A stretch of DNA of 64,000 bases from an uncultured bacterium. Its GTDB lineage: Bacteria; Verrucomicrobiota; Lentisphaeria; Victivallales; UBA1829. Shown here one piece after another: positions 53,701 to 62,900 of the stretch. Location: NCBI GenBank assembly GCA_900548385.1, contig URKJ01000004.1, forward strand, positions 106,214 to 170,213. The letters run 5' to 3'. The translations under genes were made by a program, and so were the position numbers. Below the pieces are notes generated by a model that was given only the letters and a program-made list of their open reading frames with translations, searched no databases and was not told the DNA's origin. Position 1 is the stretch's first letter. The number at the start of each line of letters is the position of its first letter.

Positions 53701-53918
53701 TGCTGAAAGACGGAGTGTTTCCAATGCTGATCGCCAGGGGGAAAGCGGATGTTTCACTTGCCGTGTCTGGAGACGGCTGGCTGGTCGATTCGCTGAACGC
53801 CGACGGCTCCGTGCTGGCTCCGGTCGGGGTCCGTGCGGAAGACGGCGGGATTGCGTTCTCCGTCAACACGCACGGCCCGCGCGGAACGACGATGATCTAT
53901 CACATCCGCAAACGCTGA
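50709..53918 (+). CDS. Giant secreted (beta/alpha)8-barrel glycosidase, paralogue 3
   Basis: 1,069 aa from ATG 50709 (GGAG 6 nt upstream), rather than an ATG at 50697 without a site. Signal peptide 'MKNIFILSLMALTCSVMAA'. Contains 'GGWTDQGPGNDL', barrel start 'RIRFFGTNICQRLV', candidate acid/base Glu in 'NLDNEAPLY' (about 613) and nucleophile Glu in 'MIITEINYCYPN' (about 758), then a C-terminal beta domain ending in 'TTMIYHIRKR'. Third member of the lineage family; substrate unknown. Last gene before a convergent GH39-like operon. Confidence 0.75.
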   Translation: MKNIFILSLMALTCSVMAADAVSLAGNGRLNLNGSRMEWRHAPSWKPILLKNGKTVKNGDTETVSGAARMSPEHSAVLNARLQKTGDHRWRYSAEIAFDGKTDSTGMEIKFPVAVPVDIEVSGKLFALSGEKTKGIVYSTLLHKRESSLALVAGNSRFTFTGSFRVRIVDARVWSKEPLYSVSIVAELPKDRKSAGLEFTIEEEPLKSIPVSIASAANMGFRDDSADDGKGGWTDQGPGNDLSCMEPGNVTLTGIEFNIADPGKSGKSCIVLSGERKFPPAGIVNAGSGDGHRYLYLLHAAAWVPPTKEVLGTIVVTYADSTRQEIPVRAGIDCGNWWRPMLHFLNGQIAWIGENGSGKVGLFSSAFRLRGKPVRTVEFRAGKGVWMIAAASFANMRLGRAVGKPFVITEGSAWKKYEIPLHYRKGSPLDFSSRTHAPAGKFGRVIINPDGHFAFENAPGKRIRFFGTNICQRLVAPTHGEADALAERLSAEGYNSIRFHQFEKFIMDWSAGDTISFDKVNLDRFHYFYAKLREKGMYITTDVYATRPIRPGDGIAECRKTDDDGYRKVLQFFSDSAMANWKEYARRVFTMKNPYTGMSMAEDPAFFAVNLDNEAPLYAIWKSKPALLPLISGRYVQWLKEKNLYTPELAADRSEMFQKFLAERQTVVMDEEKRFLREELGVKAIITNLNNVASPSLQPFRDTLPLLDQHIYHDHPTFPMNNWQPPVAFNQSSDIAGYAGAMRGCMPVRIPGKPMIITEINYCYPNQFRSEMGALAGAYSALQDWDGLYRFCYEFRRANIFQPKAPGSFSSFSDPVATLTERIIWFLFVRGDVMPAGNAPICYTWDSELYGERFPAEFSRLGLIGRIGSVPAASKADGIVKVNTAVPGWRSGLPAEFRNAADRFERKAPVTSLTGEITLDPVKVCLRVVSPRSEVLTFRDGSASGKFLRVKGANDFVTVSVHSLDGKPLPESRELLLFHLTDSLASGARFQSPARNLLLKDGVFPMLIARGKADVSLAVSGDGWLVDSLNADGSVLAPVGVRAEDGGIAFSVNTHGPRGTTMIYHIRKR

Positions 53919-53931
53919 TCCGGTGCGGGAG

Positions 53932-55170
53932 TCAGATCCCGATCAGCGTTGAGGAGGAAAGAAACGAGCGGAGCAGAGACGGTTCGTCGGCTGCAGCAAC
54001 TTCCAGCCGCACCGGCTCCGGGCCGATCGTGAGGTCCGCCGTTCTCTCTTTCCGGAAAAGCGGGAGCGGCGTACCGGTATTTGACCACTCACGGAATTCA
54101 AAATCCACATCTTTCAGGAGCCAGCTGTTGCGGGCGTTATCCCAGAGGAAGAATATGGAATTTTCCCGGTTCCGGAAGATTGCCGCCTGCGGTCCCTGAG
54201 CATGACGGACGAGTTTATGAAACGTTCCTCCTGCGACAGCCGGGATCAGGCTTTTTGCCGCATGATAAGACGGTTTGGGGGAATCGTCATGGCGGGTCAG
54301 ACCGAAGTGGTGTTCAAAATAGTCCGGATCGGTTCCGTCATCGTGAAAATCATACCAGAACAGACGTTGTATTTCCGGCCGGCGGAGGGCGCAGAGGCAA
54401 TGCCGGGTGATGTGAGCCGCCTGCTCTGCTTCATTCAAGGCGAACCGGGGGTGTACCGGTGTTCCGATCTCTGAAAACCAGACCGGCAGCCCGGAGGCGC
54501 GGTATTGTGCGGCAAGCGACAGCAGACGGTCGATTTCGACATCGAACAGCGTTTCCGGCATATTCGGTCCGGAATACGGATGTACGTTCAGAACATCGGT
54601 GCAGGAAGACAGCCCGCTGCGGAACAGAGCTTCCAGATAGTCGAAATTGATCCGGTGTTCCCGGCAGCAGGCGATTCCGCCGTTCATCACTATTGCGGAA
54701 GGAACCGCCGTTTTGATCGCGTTGTAAGCCGCACGGAGGATTGAGATATAATGTGCGTGGTCCGGTTTCGGGTGCCAGTAGCTTTTCAGATCCGGTTCGT
54801 TCCAGATCTCCCAGGCTTCGACGGTTTCCGGGTAGCGTTTTGCCAGTCCGGCACAGAATGCCGCAAACGGTTCCGGCTCGCGCGGCGGATAAAAACGGCA
54901 TCGTCCGCCGTCTGCGGCGTTACTGAGCCAGGAGGGGGTCCGCGCGATCGTTCCCAGAATCCGGATGCCGGAGTCTCCAACTGCCCGGATCAGAGGATCC
55001 ATGATTTCCCAGCGGAAAACGCCGGGTTCCGGTTCCAGCTGATCCCAAAGAAAGCCGACGCGGAGCGAGCCGAACCCCGCATCGCGGATTTGCCCGATCT
55101 GCCGGATGGCATGGGCTTGCGGGATTTTGGTCAGATGGGTGCAAACTCCGAAAAAACTGCGTTCGATCAT
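53932..55170 (-). CDS. Cytoplasmic GH39-like glycosidase
   Basis: 412 aa, no signal peptide. A single barrel: 'GFGSLRVGFLWDQLEPEPGVF', acid/base E125 in 'EIWNEPDLKSYW', 'DVLNVHPYSG', nucleophile E234 in 'PVWFSEIGTP', then 'LFWYDFHDDGTDPDYFEHHFGL', and a short C-terminal beta domain. Fits GH39 and nearby clan-A families acting on oligosaccharides. The barrel resembles that of the preceding secreted enzyme (55195), so one may release and the other finish the same substrate. AGGAAAGG upstream; 24 bp after that gene. Confidence 0.78.
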   Translation of the reverse strand: MIERSFFGVCTHLTKIPQAHAIRQIGQIRDAGFGSLRVGFLWDQLEPEPGVFRWEIMDPLIRAVGDSGIRILGTIARTPSWLSNAADGGRCRFYPPREPEPFAAFCAGLAKRYPETVEAWEIWNEPDLKSYWHPKPDHAHYISILRAAYNAIKTAVPSAIVMNGGIACCREHRINFDYLEALFRSGLSSCTDVLNVHPYSGPNMPETLFDVEIDRLLSLAAQYRASGLPVWFSEIGTPVHPRFALNEAEQAAHITRHCLCALRRPEIQRLFWYDFHDDGTDPDYFEHHFGLTRHDDSPKPSYHAAKSLIPAVAGGTFHKLVRHAQGPQAAIFRNRENSIFFLWDNARNSWLLKDVDFEFREWSNTGTPLPLFRKERTADLTIGPEPVRLEVAAADEPSLLRSFLSSSTLIGI

Positions 55171-55194
55171 AACTTGCCTTTCCTGAACAGTGAA

Positions 55195-57630
55195 TTATTG
55201 CAGATAAACCGGAGCTGTTCCGACCCGGATCGTTCCATTGCGGATTTCCACCGCTTCTCCCGTGACGCCGCGGGCTGTATGCAGCCCGTCGGGAAGACGC
55301 CAGTCCTGCGGCTGATCGCTCCAGACAACCAGCAGAGGAGCTTTCGGTGCGGAGAAATCGTAAATGACAACGCCGTTTTCTTCGCGCCGTTCCCGGAATA
55401 CGCGTCCGGAAAGAGTCCGGGCGAGCTGATGGAATGCGAACAGAGCCGGTTTCGGTGAGAGATCGGATTTGACGAGTCCGAAATTATGCTCATTGTAGTC
55501 CGGATTGTCGCCGTCTTCCTGAAAATTATAAAAGTGGGTGAAACGGATGTCCGGCTGAGCTGCACAATAGACGAGCAGGACCGTGAGGACTTCTGCCTGC
55601 CGCCGCTCGTCGATGGTCCGCGGCAGGTCGGGAGCACCGATTTCCGTCAGATAGAACGCGGAGGAGCGGTCATTCCGTTTCGTTTGAATTCTGCGCAGAC
55701 GGTTCATCATGTCGGTCATCTGTCTTTCCAGGGAGGCGTTTGTGATATCCCTGCGCATCAGCGGGTACGGATGATAGGCGATATGGTCAAATATCCGGCG
55801 GTCTCCGCTGTAAGCATACAGATCGTCAAGAAATTGTTCCGCCGCCACTTCCGGTTCCGCTACGAATTGAAACGGGACGAGCCCTGCTGTCAGAATTTCC
55901 GCATCCGGCGCTCCCCGGCGGATTGCGGCGGAAGAGGCTTCCAGCAGCCGGAAGTATTCGAAGGAGTCCGGGAACGGTTTCCAGTAGGACTTCAGGTTCG
56001 GTTCATTCCAGATTTCGAATTTCCGGCAGAAGTCGCCGTAACGGGACGCCATGCATTGCGCATAGTCCGCCCAGAGTTCCAGACGCGGGAGACGCCCTGC
56101 TTTATGGCGGATTCCCTGTCTGCCGAGCGGATCGGAGGATGCCCATTTCGGAGCGATCGCCAGCAGCATTGTCAGATCCAGCCCATGACGCCGTATCGCT
56201 CCGACTGTCCGGTCGAACAGGCGGAAATCCCGTTTGCCTTGTGTCTTTTCCAAATCTTTCCACAGGAATCCGGTCCGAATGCCGTCTGCTCCGATCCGGG
56301 CGGAGAGGCGCAGGGTCTGTTCCAGCAGTCTGTCATCCAGTCTGTTCAGGTGTGCGGCGATGCCGAACCGGGGCTTTGCGCCGGGTCTTCTTGAAAACCG
56401 GTCCGGCAGAACGCCGAATGTGAAACGGGAGGTACTGACCGCGGAGTCCGGTGTTTCCAGCTTTGCTTCCAGATCATAGAATCCTTCCGGCAGAGGATGG
56501 AGCTTTGCCGATACCGCGGCGATTCCGTTTTGGAACCGGACGGGAAGCTGCGCCGTGGCGGCGGTCTTCCGGTTGTAAGAGCGGACGGTCAGATGCAGGA
56601 TTCCGCGTTCCAGCCCCATGTGTCCCGCATCGGCGATCGCAAAATGGAGAACGGGCGGATTTCCCGGAGAGAAGAGATTGCCGTCCACAGGCGTGGAAAA
56701 TGTGATTTTCCGGTATTCTTCCGGTGTCGCCGGACGGAGTCGGCAGGGAGCCCGCCAGATTCCGCCGGATTGCTGCATGGCACCGTCGTGGACTCGCAGT
56801 GTCAGGGTGTGTCTGCCCGGTGTGACAAGAGCCTGCGGGATCAGATAGCGGCGGATCCCGAACGTATCGCCTTTCCAGTGCGGCGGAAAACTGCCGGTAC
56901 GCCCGATCCGTTTTCTGTCCCAGTATGCCTCGTCCGCTTTGGAAATCCCGCCGATTTCAAGCATCAGATTCGTGCGGTTCAGTTCCGCCGGAATGTGAAT
57001 CGTGCGGCGGTACCAGGCGAAACCTTCCAATACCGGGTATCCCTCTTTTTCCCAAAGAGCGGGAACCCGGATCGTTTTCCATTTTTCCTCCTGCGGATGA
57101 TCGCCCGGCTGGAAGTCCCAGGTGCCGGAAAGGTCAATGATGCCGTGTCCGGAAGTTGTACGGCAGAGGGAAAGATCATCATACCAGACTTCGCCGGAGG
57201 ATGCCAGAAACGAGATTGCCAGAGTATCGCAGACGGGAAGCCGGAATTCAAAGGAACCCGTTTTCCATACCGGACTCGCGTCAAGCCGGAGTGCTTTGTG
57301 GAAGACCGTCTGTCTGTCTTTCTTTCCGGAAAGTTCGATCACAGCCGCTTTTTCTTCGTTTCCCGTCCGGTAATTCCATTTCAGAAGATAAGTGCCCGAT
57401 ACAGCGGAAACCTTTTGATTGTACCCGGCTTTTGCTCCTTTGGCTGCGCGGATAAAAACACATTTTGTTCCGTTGATCCCGTTGGAGGAAAGACGCCGTT
57501 CGCTGACGGAATCGGAGCGGTACCGTGTCCATCCTTGTTCGCCGGATTCAAAAGAGGGATTTTTCAGCAGATTTTCCGTTGCGGAAAGAACCGTAACGGC
57601 TGTCAGCAGGAAAAGGAAAATCGGTTTCAT
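55195..57630 (-). CDS. Secreted GH39-like glycosidase with CBM and GH2-like sugar-binding domain
   Basis: 811 aa from ATG 57630 (AAAGG 7 nt upstream). Signal peptide 'MKPIFLFLLTAVTVLSA'. Residues about 20-150 are a CBM4/9-like module ('NLLKNPSFESGEQGWTRY'). About 155-310 is a GH2-type jelly roll ('IDLSGTWDFQPGD', 'FAWYRRTIHIPAEL', 'HTLTLRVHDGAMQQSGGIWR'). The barrel has acid/base Glu in 'FEIWNEPNLKSYW' (about 545) and nucleophile Glu in 'FYLTEIGAPD' (about 661). The start codon overlaps the regulator stop (ATGA), so the two are translationally coupled. Substrate unknown. Confidence 0.78.
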   Translation of the reverse strand: MKPIFLFLLTAVTVLSATENLLKNPSFESGEQGWTRYRSDSVSERRLSSNGINGTKCVFIRAAKGAKAGYNQKVSAVSGTYLLKWNYRTGNEEKAAVIELSGKKDRQTVFHKALRLDASPVWKTGSFEFRLPVCDTLAISFLASSGEVWYDDLSLCRTTSGHGIIDLSGTWDFQPGDHPQEEKWKTIRVPALWEKEGYPVLEGFAWYRRTIHIPAELNRTNLMLEIGGISKADEAYWDRKRIGRTGSFPPHWKGDTFGIRRYLIPQALVTPGRHTLTLRVHDGAMQQSGGIWRAPCRLRPATPEEYRKITFSTPVDGNLFSPGNPPVLHFAIADAGHMGLERGILHLTVRSYNRKTAATAQLPVRFQNGIAAVSAKLHPLPEGFYDLEAKLETPDSAVSTSRFTFGVLPDRFSRRPGAKPRFGIAAHLNRLDDRLLEQTLRLSARIGADGIRTGFLWKDLEKTQGKRDFRLFDRTVGAIRRHGLDLTMLLAIAPKWASSDPLGRQGIRHKAGRLPRLELWADYAQCMASRYGDFCRKFEIWNEPNLKSYWKPFPDSFEYFRLLEASSAAIRRGAPDAEILTAGLVPFQFVAEPEVAAEQFLDDLYAYSGDRRIFDHIAYHPYPLMRRDITNASLERQMTDMMNRLRRIQTKRNDRSSAFYLTEIGAPDLPRTIDERRQAEVLTVLLVYCAAQPDIRFTHFYNFQEDGDNPDYNEHNFGLVKSDLSPKPALFAFHQLARTLSGRVFRERREENGVVIYDFSAPKAPLLVVWSDQPQDWRLPDGLHTARGVTGEAVEIRNGTIRVGTAPVYLQ

Positions 57631-58808
57631 CGGTTTGCCTTTCCGTCCAGAGTGTGGGTCCCGCGGAACTGCCATTTCCCAAGCATGGAAATGGAACGCA
57701 GTTCGTGTCCGGCTTCCGAGAGATGTTTCAGCAGTTCACCGGCAGCCATGACGCCGGTCAGCTCCCGGTTGAAATCAATCGCCGTCCATTCACAGGGAAT
57801 TCTGCTTTTGTCGTCGGAATGCGTGACGCAGATGACAGCGAGATTGTTTCCGGGAACAATTCCCCGGAGACGGAATGCTTCGGCAGCGCCGGGCAGCAGA
57901 AGGTCATCGGCGATGAACAGCGCCTGCGGCGGCTCTTTGGCGTCCAGCATTTGCAGGACTGCATCGCGTGAGGCGGCAAACTCCGGCGCGACATGGCGTG
58001 ACATCGTGTACGGCAGTTCGCAGTCGAGCAGGGCGAATTCATAGATCCGGCGGTCCAGCAGCCAGTTGTGATAGGTGTTCTGGATTCCGAGAAATGCGAT
58101 CCGTCTCAAGTTTTCTTTGGCGAAACGCCGGATTCCGCGCAGCAGTGCTTCCGCTCCGTCCAGCCGGATTTCCGGTTCGTTCAGCTCTTTTTCGCCCCAG
58201 GTGGAGAGATAGACTACGGCATCCGGCTGTGTGCCGAATGCGCGTTCCGCCGCCTGACGGAACAGTCCGCTCAACGGCGCACTGACCAGATAGCCGTCCG
58301 CCGGGCAGTCCGTCAGTTCGCCGGCGATCTCCTGTTCTGTCCGCGGGACCCAGTGCGGGTTGACAAGATCATGCTCTTCCAGCCGGTGGCCTGCGTTTTC
58401 CACATATTCCCGGATCCGGCAATAGAGAGAATAGTTCTCATTTGCTCCGGTGTTATGATGAAAACCGCTCCACAGCTGGATGGTGAGCTTCTGCTGTTCC
58501 GGCAGGGAGGCAAGCGGAGAAACCTCTTCCCGGAATTCGGAGGCGGGGAACAGTTGTTCCGGGGGGAATGCCGGAGCGTCTGCCGGCACAGGAATCCGGC
58601 GGATATAGTTCCCGCTGCCGTGCCGTTTCGACAGAATGCCCCGTTCCGTCAGCAGATGAAGTGCCCGGTTGATGCATTTCGGCGTGACATTCAGCCGCTG
58701 GGCAAGTTCCCGTTCCGGATGCAGACGCATTCCGGCGCGGACGGGCGGAGCGGCGAACGTGCCGATCATTTTTTCCGCCAGAAGAGCGGAGGGACTTTGG
58801 TGTTTCAT
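57627..58808 (-). CDS. GntR-type HTH / LacI-type sensor regulator inside a glycosidase operon
   Basis: 393 aa. GntR winged helix at about 5-70 ('RLHPERELAQRLNVTPKCINRALHLLTERGILSKRHGSGNYIRR' in part). The LacI-like sensor follows ('DGYLVSAPLSGLFRQAAERAFG', 'LRRIAFLGIQNTYHNWLLDRRIYEFALL', 'PQALFIADDLLLPGAAEAFRLRGI', 'LAVICVTHSDDKS'). GGGAG precedes the ATG. It lies between the pseudopilin (12 bp) and the secreted enzyme (4-bp overlap), so it is made with what it presumably controls. Confidence 0.88.
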   Translation of the reverse strand: MKHQSPSALLAEKMIGTFAAPPVRAGMRLHPERELAQRLNVTPKCINRALHLLTERGILSKRHGSGNYIRRIPVPADAPAFPPEQLFPASEFREEVSPLASLPEQQKLTIQLWSGFHHNTGANENYSLYCRIREYVENAGHRLEEHDLVNPHWVPRTEQEIAGELTDCPADGYLVSAPLSGLFRQAAERAFGTQPDAVVYLSTWGEKELNEPEIRLDGAEALLRGIRRFAKENLRRIAFLGIQNTYHNWLLDRRIYEFALLDCELPYTMSRHVAPEFAASRDAVLQMLDAKEPPQALFIADDLLLPGAAEAFRLRGIVPGNNLAVICVTHSDDKSRIPCEWTAIDFNRELTGVMAAGELLKHLSEAGHELRSISMLGKWQFRGTHTLDGKANR

Positions 58809-58820
58809 GTCGGTTCTCCC

Positions 58821-59525
58821 TTATTTTTTGAATTTCCATGCCCAGTTGCTGTTTACCTGCGTCGCTTTAAGCGCTGTTGAGGATGAGTGCCCATCGGCAT
58901 AAAGAAAATTGTTGCGGGTTTTGTCCGAATGAAAATTTCCGCTCCGTGTGGCGTCCGTGCCGAGAGCGTTGCTGATGGTGTTGTTGTTGACCGGACGGTC
59001 GCCGATGATGATGGTCTGGGAGGGTTGGCGGATCTCTGTGAATCCGACGGAATCCCGTATTCCGCTGACGTCGTCGTTCTGTACGGCGAAGTTCAGCCCG
59101 TAACTGTTCGGAGCCGAAGTGTCTGCGCCGACACGCTGGATCCGGTCGAGCGGGCAGTGAAAATTACGGATTCTTTTCAGTTCGTTTTCCACGCCGGAAG
59201 AGCCCCAGCGCGCGCGTCCCATATACGGCATCAGAAGACGCGACCAGCGATAGTTCACATTCGTCGTTTTATGCCATACCGGAGGGCATTTCTGATTCTC
59301 ATCCTGATACATTGCCCAGGTCAGTCCGAATGTTTTGAGATTGTTCAGGCAGACAACGCCGTATCCGCGTTCCCGTGCTTTGTTCAATGCCGGAAGCAGC
59401 ATCCCGGCAAGGATCATGATAATCGCCAGAATTACGAGGAGTTCTATCAGGGTGAACCGTGTTTTCCGGTGGATCGGTTGAAAACGGCGTTCCGTGCGGA
59501 ACAGGTGGACGGCAGACTGTTTCAT
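58821..59525 (-). CDS. Type II secretion-like pseudopilin (cassette 6)
   Basis: 234 aa. A longer basic N-terminus (about 22 residues) precedes KTRFTLIELLVILAIIMILAG and 'MLLPALNKARERGYGVVC'; Arg at -1, Glu at +5. The C-terminal motif is spaced differently (H-x11-DG, 'HSDKTRNNFLYADGH'). First gene of an operon with a GntR regulator and two GH39-like enzymes. Promoter at 59605-59633. Confidence 0.85.
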   Translation of the reverse strand: MKQSAVHLFRTERRFQPIHRKTRFTLIELLVILAIIMILAGMLLPALNKARERGYGVVCLNNLKTFGLTWAMYQDENQKCPPVWHKTTNVNYRWSRLLMPYMGRARWGSSGVENELKRIRNFHCPLDRIQRVGADTSAPNSYGLNFAVQNDDVSGIRDSVGFTEIRQPSQTIIIGDRPVNNNTISNALGTDATRSGNFHSDKTRNNFLYADGHSSSTALKATQVNSNWAWKFKK

Positions 59526-59604
59526 AATACTTTCTCCGGGGTTAAACTTTCTTTTTTGTTTCTGTTTATTGTCGGTAAATAATAAAAATATCTTTTATAG
59601 GGAT

Positions 59605-59633
59605 ACAATAATGCAAATTGTTTCGTTTTTCAA
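59605..59633 (-). promoter_or_regulatory. Promoter of cassette 6
   Basis: Minus strand: TTGAAA (59633-59628), 17-bp spacer, TATTGT (59610-59605). It lacks the GATGTTTTG spacer motif of the other cassettes. Confidence 0.55.
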
Positions 59634-59743
59634 GAGAGGGAAAGAAAAAAAATTAAATTTTTCCGGATTATAATACAATCCGCATGTCTGCATTGGTTCA
59701 GAATATAAAAAGACCGTGATGGCTGGATTGAAATCGAAGAAGA

Positions 59744-59823
59744 GCCTGTCCGAACGCGGACCGTGCGGTTTTCCGGTCCCTGCGCCTTTCCCGGATTCCG
59801 TTCGGAAAACAGGCGCGTTTTTT
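59744..59823 (+). terminator. Nested hairpin with T-run on the plus strand
   Basis: Outer stem GCCTGTCCGAACG (59744-59756) pairs with CGTTCGG plus ACAGGC (59799-59805, 59809-59814) with a 3-base bulge. An inner stem GGACCG / CGGTCC lies at 59758-59779. TTTTTT follows at 59818-59823. No plus-strand gene precedes it, so it may end a small RNA or antisense transcript. Confidence 0.45.
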
Positions 59824-59845
59824 CTCCGCCGTTGAGTGTGCGGCT

Positions 59846-59915
59846 CCGGAGAAATGACGGATCCGCCAGTGTGTATTGTCGGAGCAAAACACATCGGGCG
59901 GATCCGTTTCTCCGG
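59846..59915. repeat. Long inverted repeat at the end of the fourth giant enzyme
   Basis: CCGGAGAA and ACGGATCCGCC (left) pair with GGCGGATCCGT and TTCTCCGG (right) with a 2-base bulge and a ~29-base loop. Probable transcription end for the minus-strand gene at 59942. Confidence 0.5.
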
Positions 59916-59941
59916 GGTCTTTTGAAAATATTTCGGCTATT

Positions 59942-62900
59942 TCAGCGGGAGAGGCGGTATGCCATTACTCCCTGCGGAAAATGACCGGGATCAAGGAGAA
60001 AATAAAATTTTCCGTTTCTGCGTTTTCCGGCGACTTGCCCCAGAAGTTTTCCATCGGGGCTGAGAGCATCCACCCGGTAAGAGTGTCCGGTGGCGAATTC
60101 CGCTTCCGCAGTTCCCCGGTAGATCAGGAGCGGCAGTTTTCCCCGGTGTTTCAGAACTTTCATCTCCTGATCTCCGAAATGGGCGTCGGTATTGGTGAGA
60201 TTCGTCAGATGAATCACCAGTATATCGGAGCTTTCCGGCAGCGGCTTCCCATCCAGCGACATTGCGGCGGCGGTTTGGAAGCAGGTCGCTCCTTTAACCC
60301 CGAATATTCCCGCTTGAAGATCGCCGCCGGGCAGAGTGACCGATTCACTTCTGGGCGAGGTCACGGTAAAGGTTTTGCTTTTCGGGTCCAGCCGAAGCTC
60401 TTCCGTATCGCTGACGGCGATTTTATGCCGGATCAACCGTTCCCATGAGTTTTTGATGTCGGCATGGACGAGGGATTCCGGATATTTTGATTTTTTGGAC
60501 AGTCCGATGACGTTCCCGGCGGGCAGACTGTCGGAGGGAGCTGAGCCGATTTGGGAAATCAGGCCGAGTTTCTGATAATCCGCCGGGAAGTCGAAAGATT
60601 CGTCCGTATCGAAGATTTCCCGGTTTACCTGCCAGACGAATTTCCGTTTTGCGGCTTTGATGTCTCCCCGCCGGAACATCAGAATGGCGATCCGGTCGGA
60701 AAGCCGTGCGAAAGGATCGTTTACTGCGTCGAATCCTTCTGCCGGGTGCTACGGATTGATGATCTTCTGTTTTCCATGACTCCATGCGAACCGGCAGAGT
60801 CCGTTCCAGTTTTGAAGAGCGGAGTATGCTCCGATCAGCGGACCGCCCTCCGCCCTGTGGCGGTTTGGAAAGCAATAGTTGAATTCGGTCACAAGAAAAG
60901 GTTTCCCGAAAATCCGGGTCGGCATTAAATCACGGGGAAGCGTTGCATACTGTTCGATGGCACAGAGTTGTGTATAGCCGAAAGGCGCCTGCCATGGTTT
61001 TTCCAAAGAGGTCGGGTGATCGAAATAAAGATGGTTGTCCACAACGTCGAATTCATTGCGCAGAAGAGTCAGCGGCGCCTCATTGATGTAATTGAGGCTG
61101 GTCAGCAGGGTTTTCATGTTCAGCTGTTCCCGGATGAAGCGGATTTGTTCCCGGTGACTGTTCTGCTGAAGTTCCTGCAGGAATTTGCGGAACGGTCTGC
61201 CGGCTTCGGTTGCCTGTGCACCGGCATAGCCGTTGGCTTCCGCCCATGTTTTGAAACGTTCGATATAAATCTGCGCGGTTTCGGGATTGATGTTCCATTG
61301 GAACGGCAAGGTGTCTTCGTTGATCAGGTTGACACAGAAGAGGGCCGGGTCCTCGCCCCAGGTGAGTCCGGTATAAGGGTTTTTATGCGTCATCCAGCGG
61401 CGGACAAACTCTTTCCAGTTGTTCCGGGCCGCTTTGCTTAACGGGGCAAGCTGTTTCATGCCGCCGCTTTCGGGAATGAGATCGCCCGGTTTGAAATTGC
61501 GGTTGGTGTTGAAATCGGTCGTGATGTAAATTCCGTTTTCTTTCATCCGGTAAAAGAGGTAATCCAACCGATCCAGCTGTTCCGGATCCAAAGTCAGGCT
61601 GTCCGGAGCATTTTTATCAAGCATTGCAGAGTCGTGATGATGAATCCTGACAAGGTTGTAGCCCTGCCGTACAAATTCATCCGCCATTCTGTCTACGGTT
61701 GCCTTATCCAGAAAATTGGCATTGAAGCAGAGATTGACACCGTAGAAACGGATTCTTTTGTCCGGAGCGTTTTCAAAAGTCAGTTTTCCATCTTTTCCTG
61801 CCTGGATAAAACCGTATTTCCCTGCGGGAGCGTCTTGAAGAAATGAGAAATCCAGAGCGCTGCCCTTTACGGTTTCTCCGTTGAACTGCAGGGGAATCCA
61901 ATTTTTCCCGGCGGTGATCTTCATCTCTTTTTTTCCGGTATTATGAAACCGGACCGGCAGGTCTGTCAGTGTAACCGCCGGGATCAGCCACAACATTTTA
62001 TTATCGGTGACGGTCAGACGGATGGAGCGCGGGTCATTGCGACGGAGCGGGAAACCGGATGCGTACAATCCGACCTGCGCTTTTCCATTCTTTCCCTGCC
62101 AGCTTATTTGTGCATTTGGCAGGGAATCCCGTCCCCACCAGTTTCCGATGTCCCGGCGTGCCCGGACCTCAAAGCTCTGGCGGGAACCATCCGCAAACGT
62201 TACCAGAACTTCTCCGACAGTTCCATTTCCCGAAGGCTGCCATGCTGCTGCGTGAAGCAGATTCACCGCTCCGGCGACCGTATCGGACGGCAGTTCCAGT
62301 GTGACGGATTGTTTCAGACCCGACTGTACGCTTTTTCCCAGTACGACCGCTCCGCGTTTCCCGTTTCCGGAAGGATCAATGATCCGGAAGCGGAGTGTTT
62401 CCTGTGTGATTTCTCCCGGTCGGATCATTCGCAGATCATTTTCTTTGCCCTGCCCGGTCCAGCCGGGCAGGGTGCTGTCGGGAGACCCGTCGGAAAAACT
62501 GCGGTTTGCCTCCCGGCGGATGTCCACGATTTGCGAGACTGCCGGTCTGAGTTCGAAACGGAGGGAGAGTGAGCTTTTTGTCAGTCTTCCTTTGTCGGGA
62601 GTGAACAGAAAACGGATGGAGAATGTGGGAGAACCGAATTTGCGGTTGTCCTGGATGACGGTGCGGAGAGGCGAGCCGGAGACAGTCAGAAGCCTTCCGC
62701 CGGCAAGAAGAATGGAAAATGTCCGGATGGAACGGTTGAATATGCACTGTTCCCGGTACTCCGCCGGAAATTTCACCGTTTTACCGTCGGCTGAAAATTC
62801 CCGCAGAGTGTCGGGAATTTCCATGGCGGCATGCATTGCCATGATCTGCACCGGGGAAGGGAAGTCGACACTGCAGTCTAGAGAAAACTTGTCTTTTCCC

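Larger units (their letters stand above)
59526..59941. other. Structured intergenic region
   Basis: 416 bases without a coding frame I can support. From left: leader and promoter of cassette 6 (to 59633), an A/T-rich stretch, a nested hairpin with a T-run on the plus strand (59744-59823), and a 19-bp inverted repeat (59846-59915) next to the end of the fourth giant enzyme. Confidence 0.5.

Noticed and set aside
60749..60751. Genome-wide reassignment of TAG (for example to pyrrolysine)
   Set aside because: TAG ends the AraC gene at 17645-17647 in a normal position, and only one internal TAG was seen.
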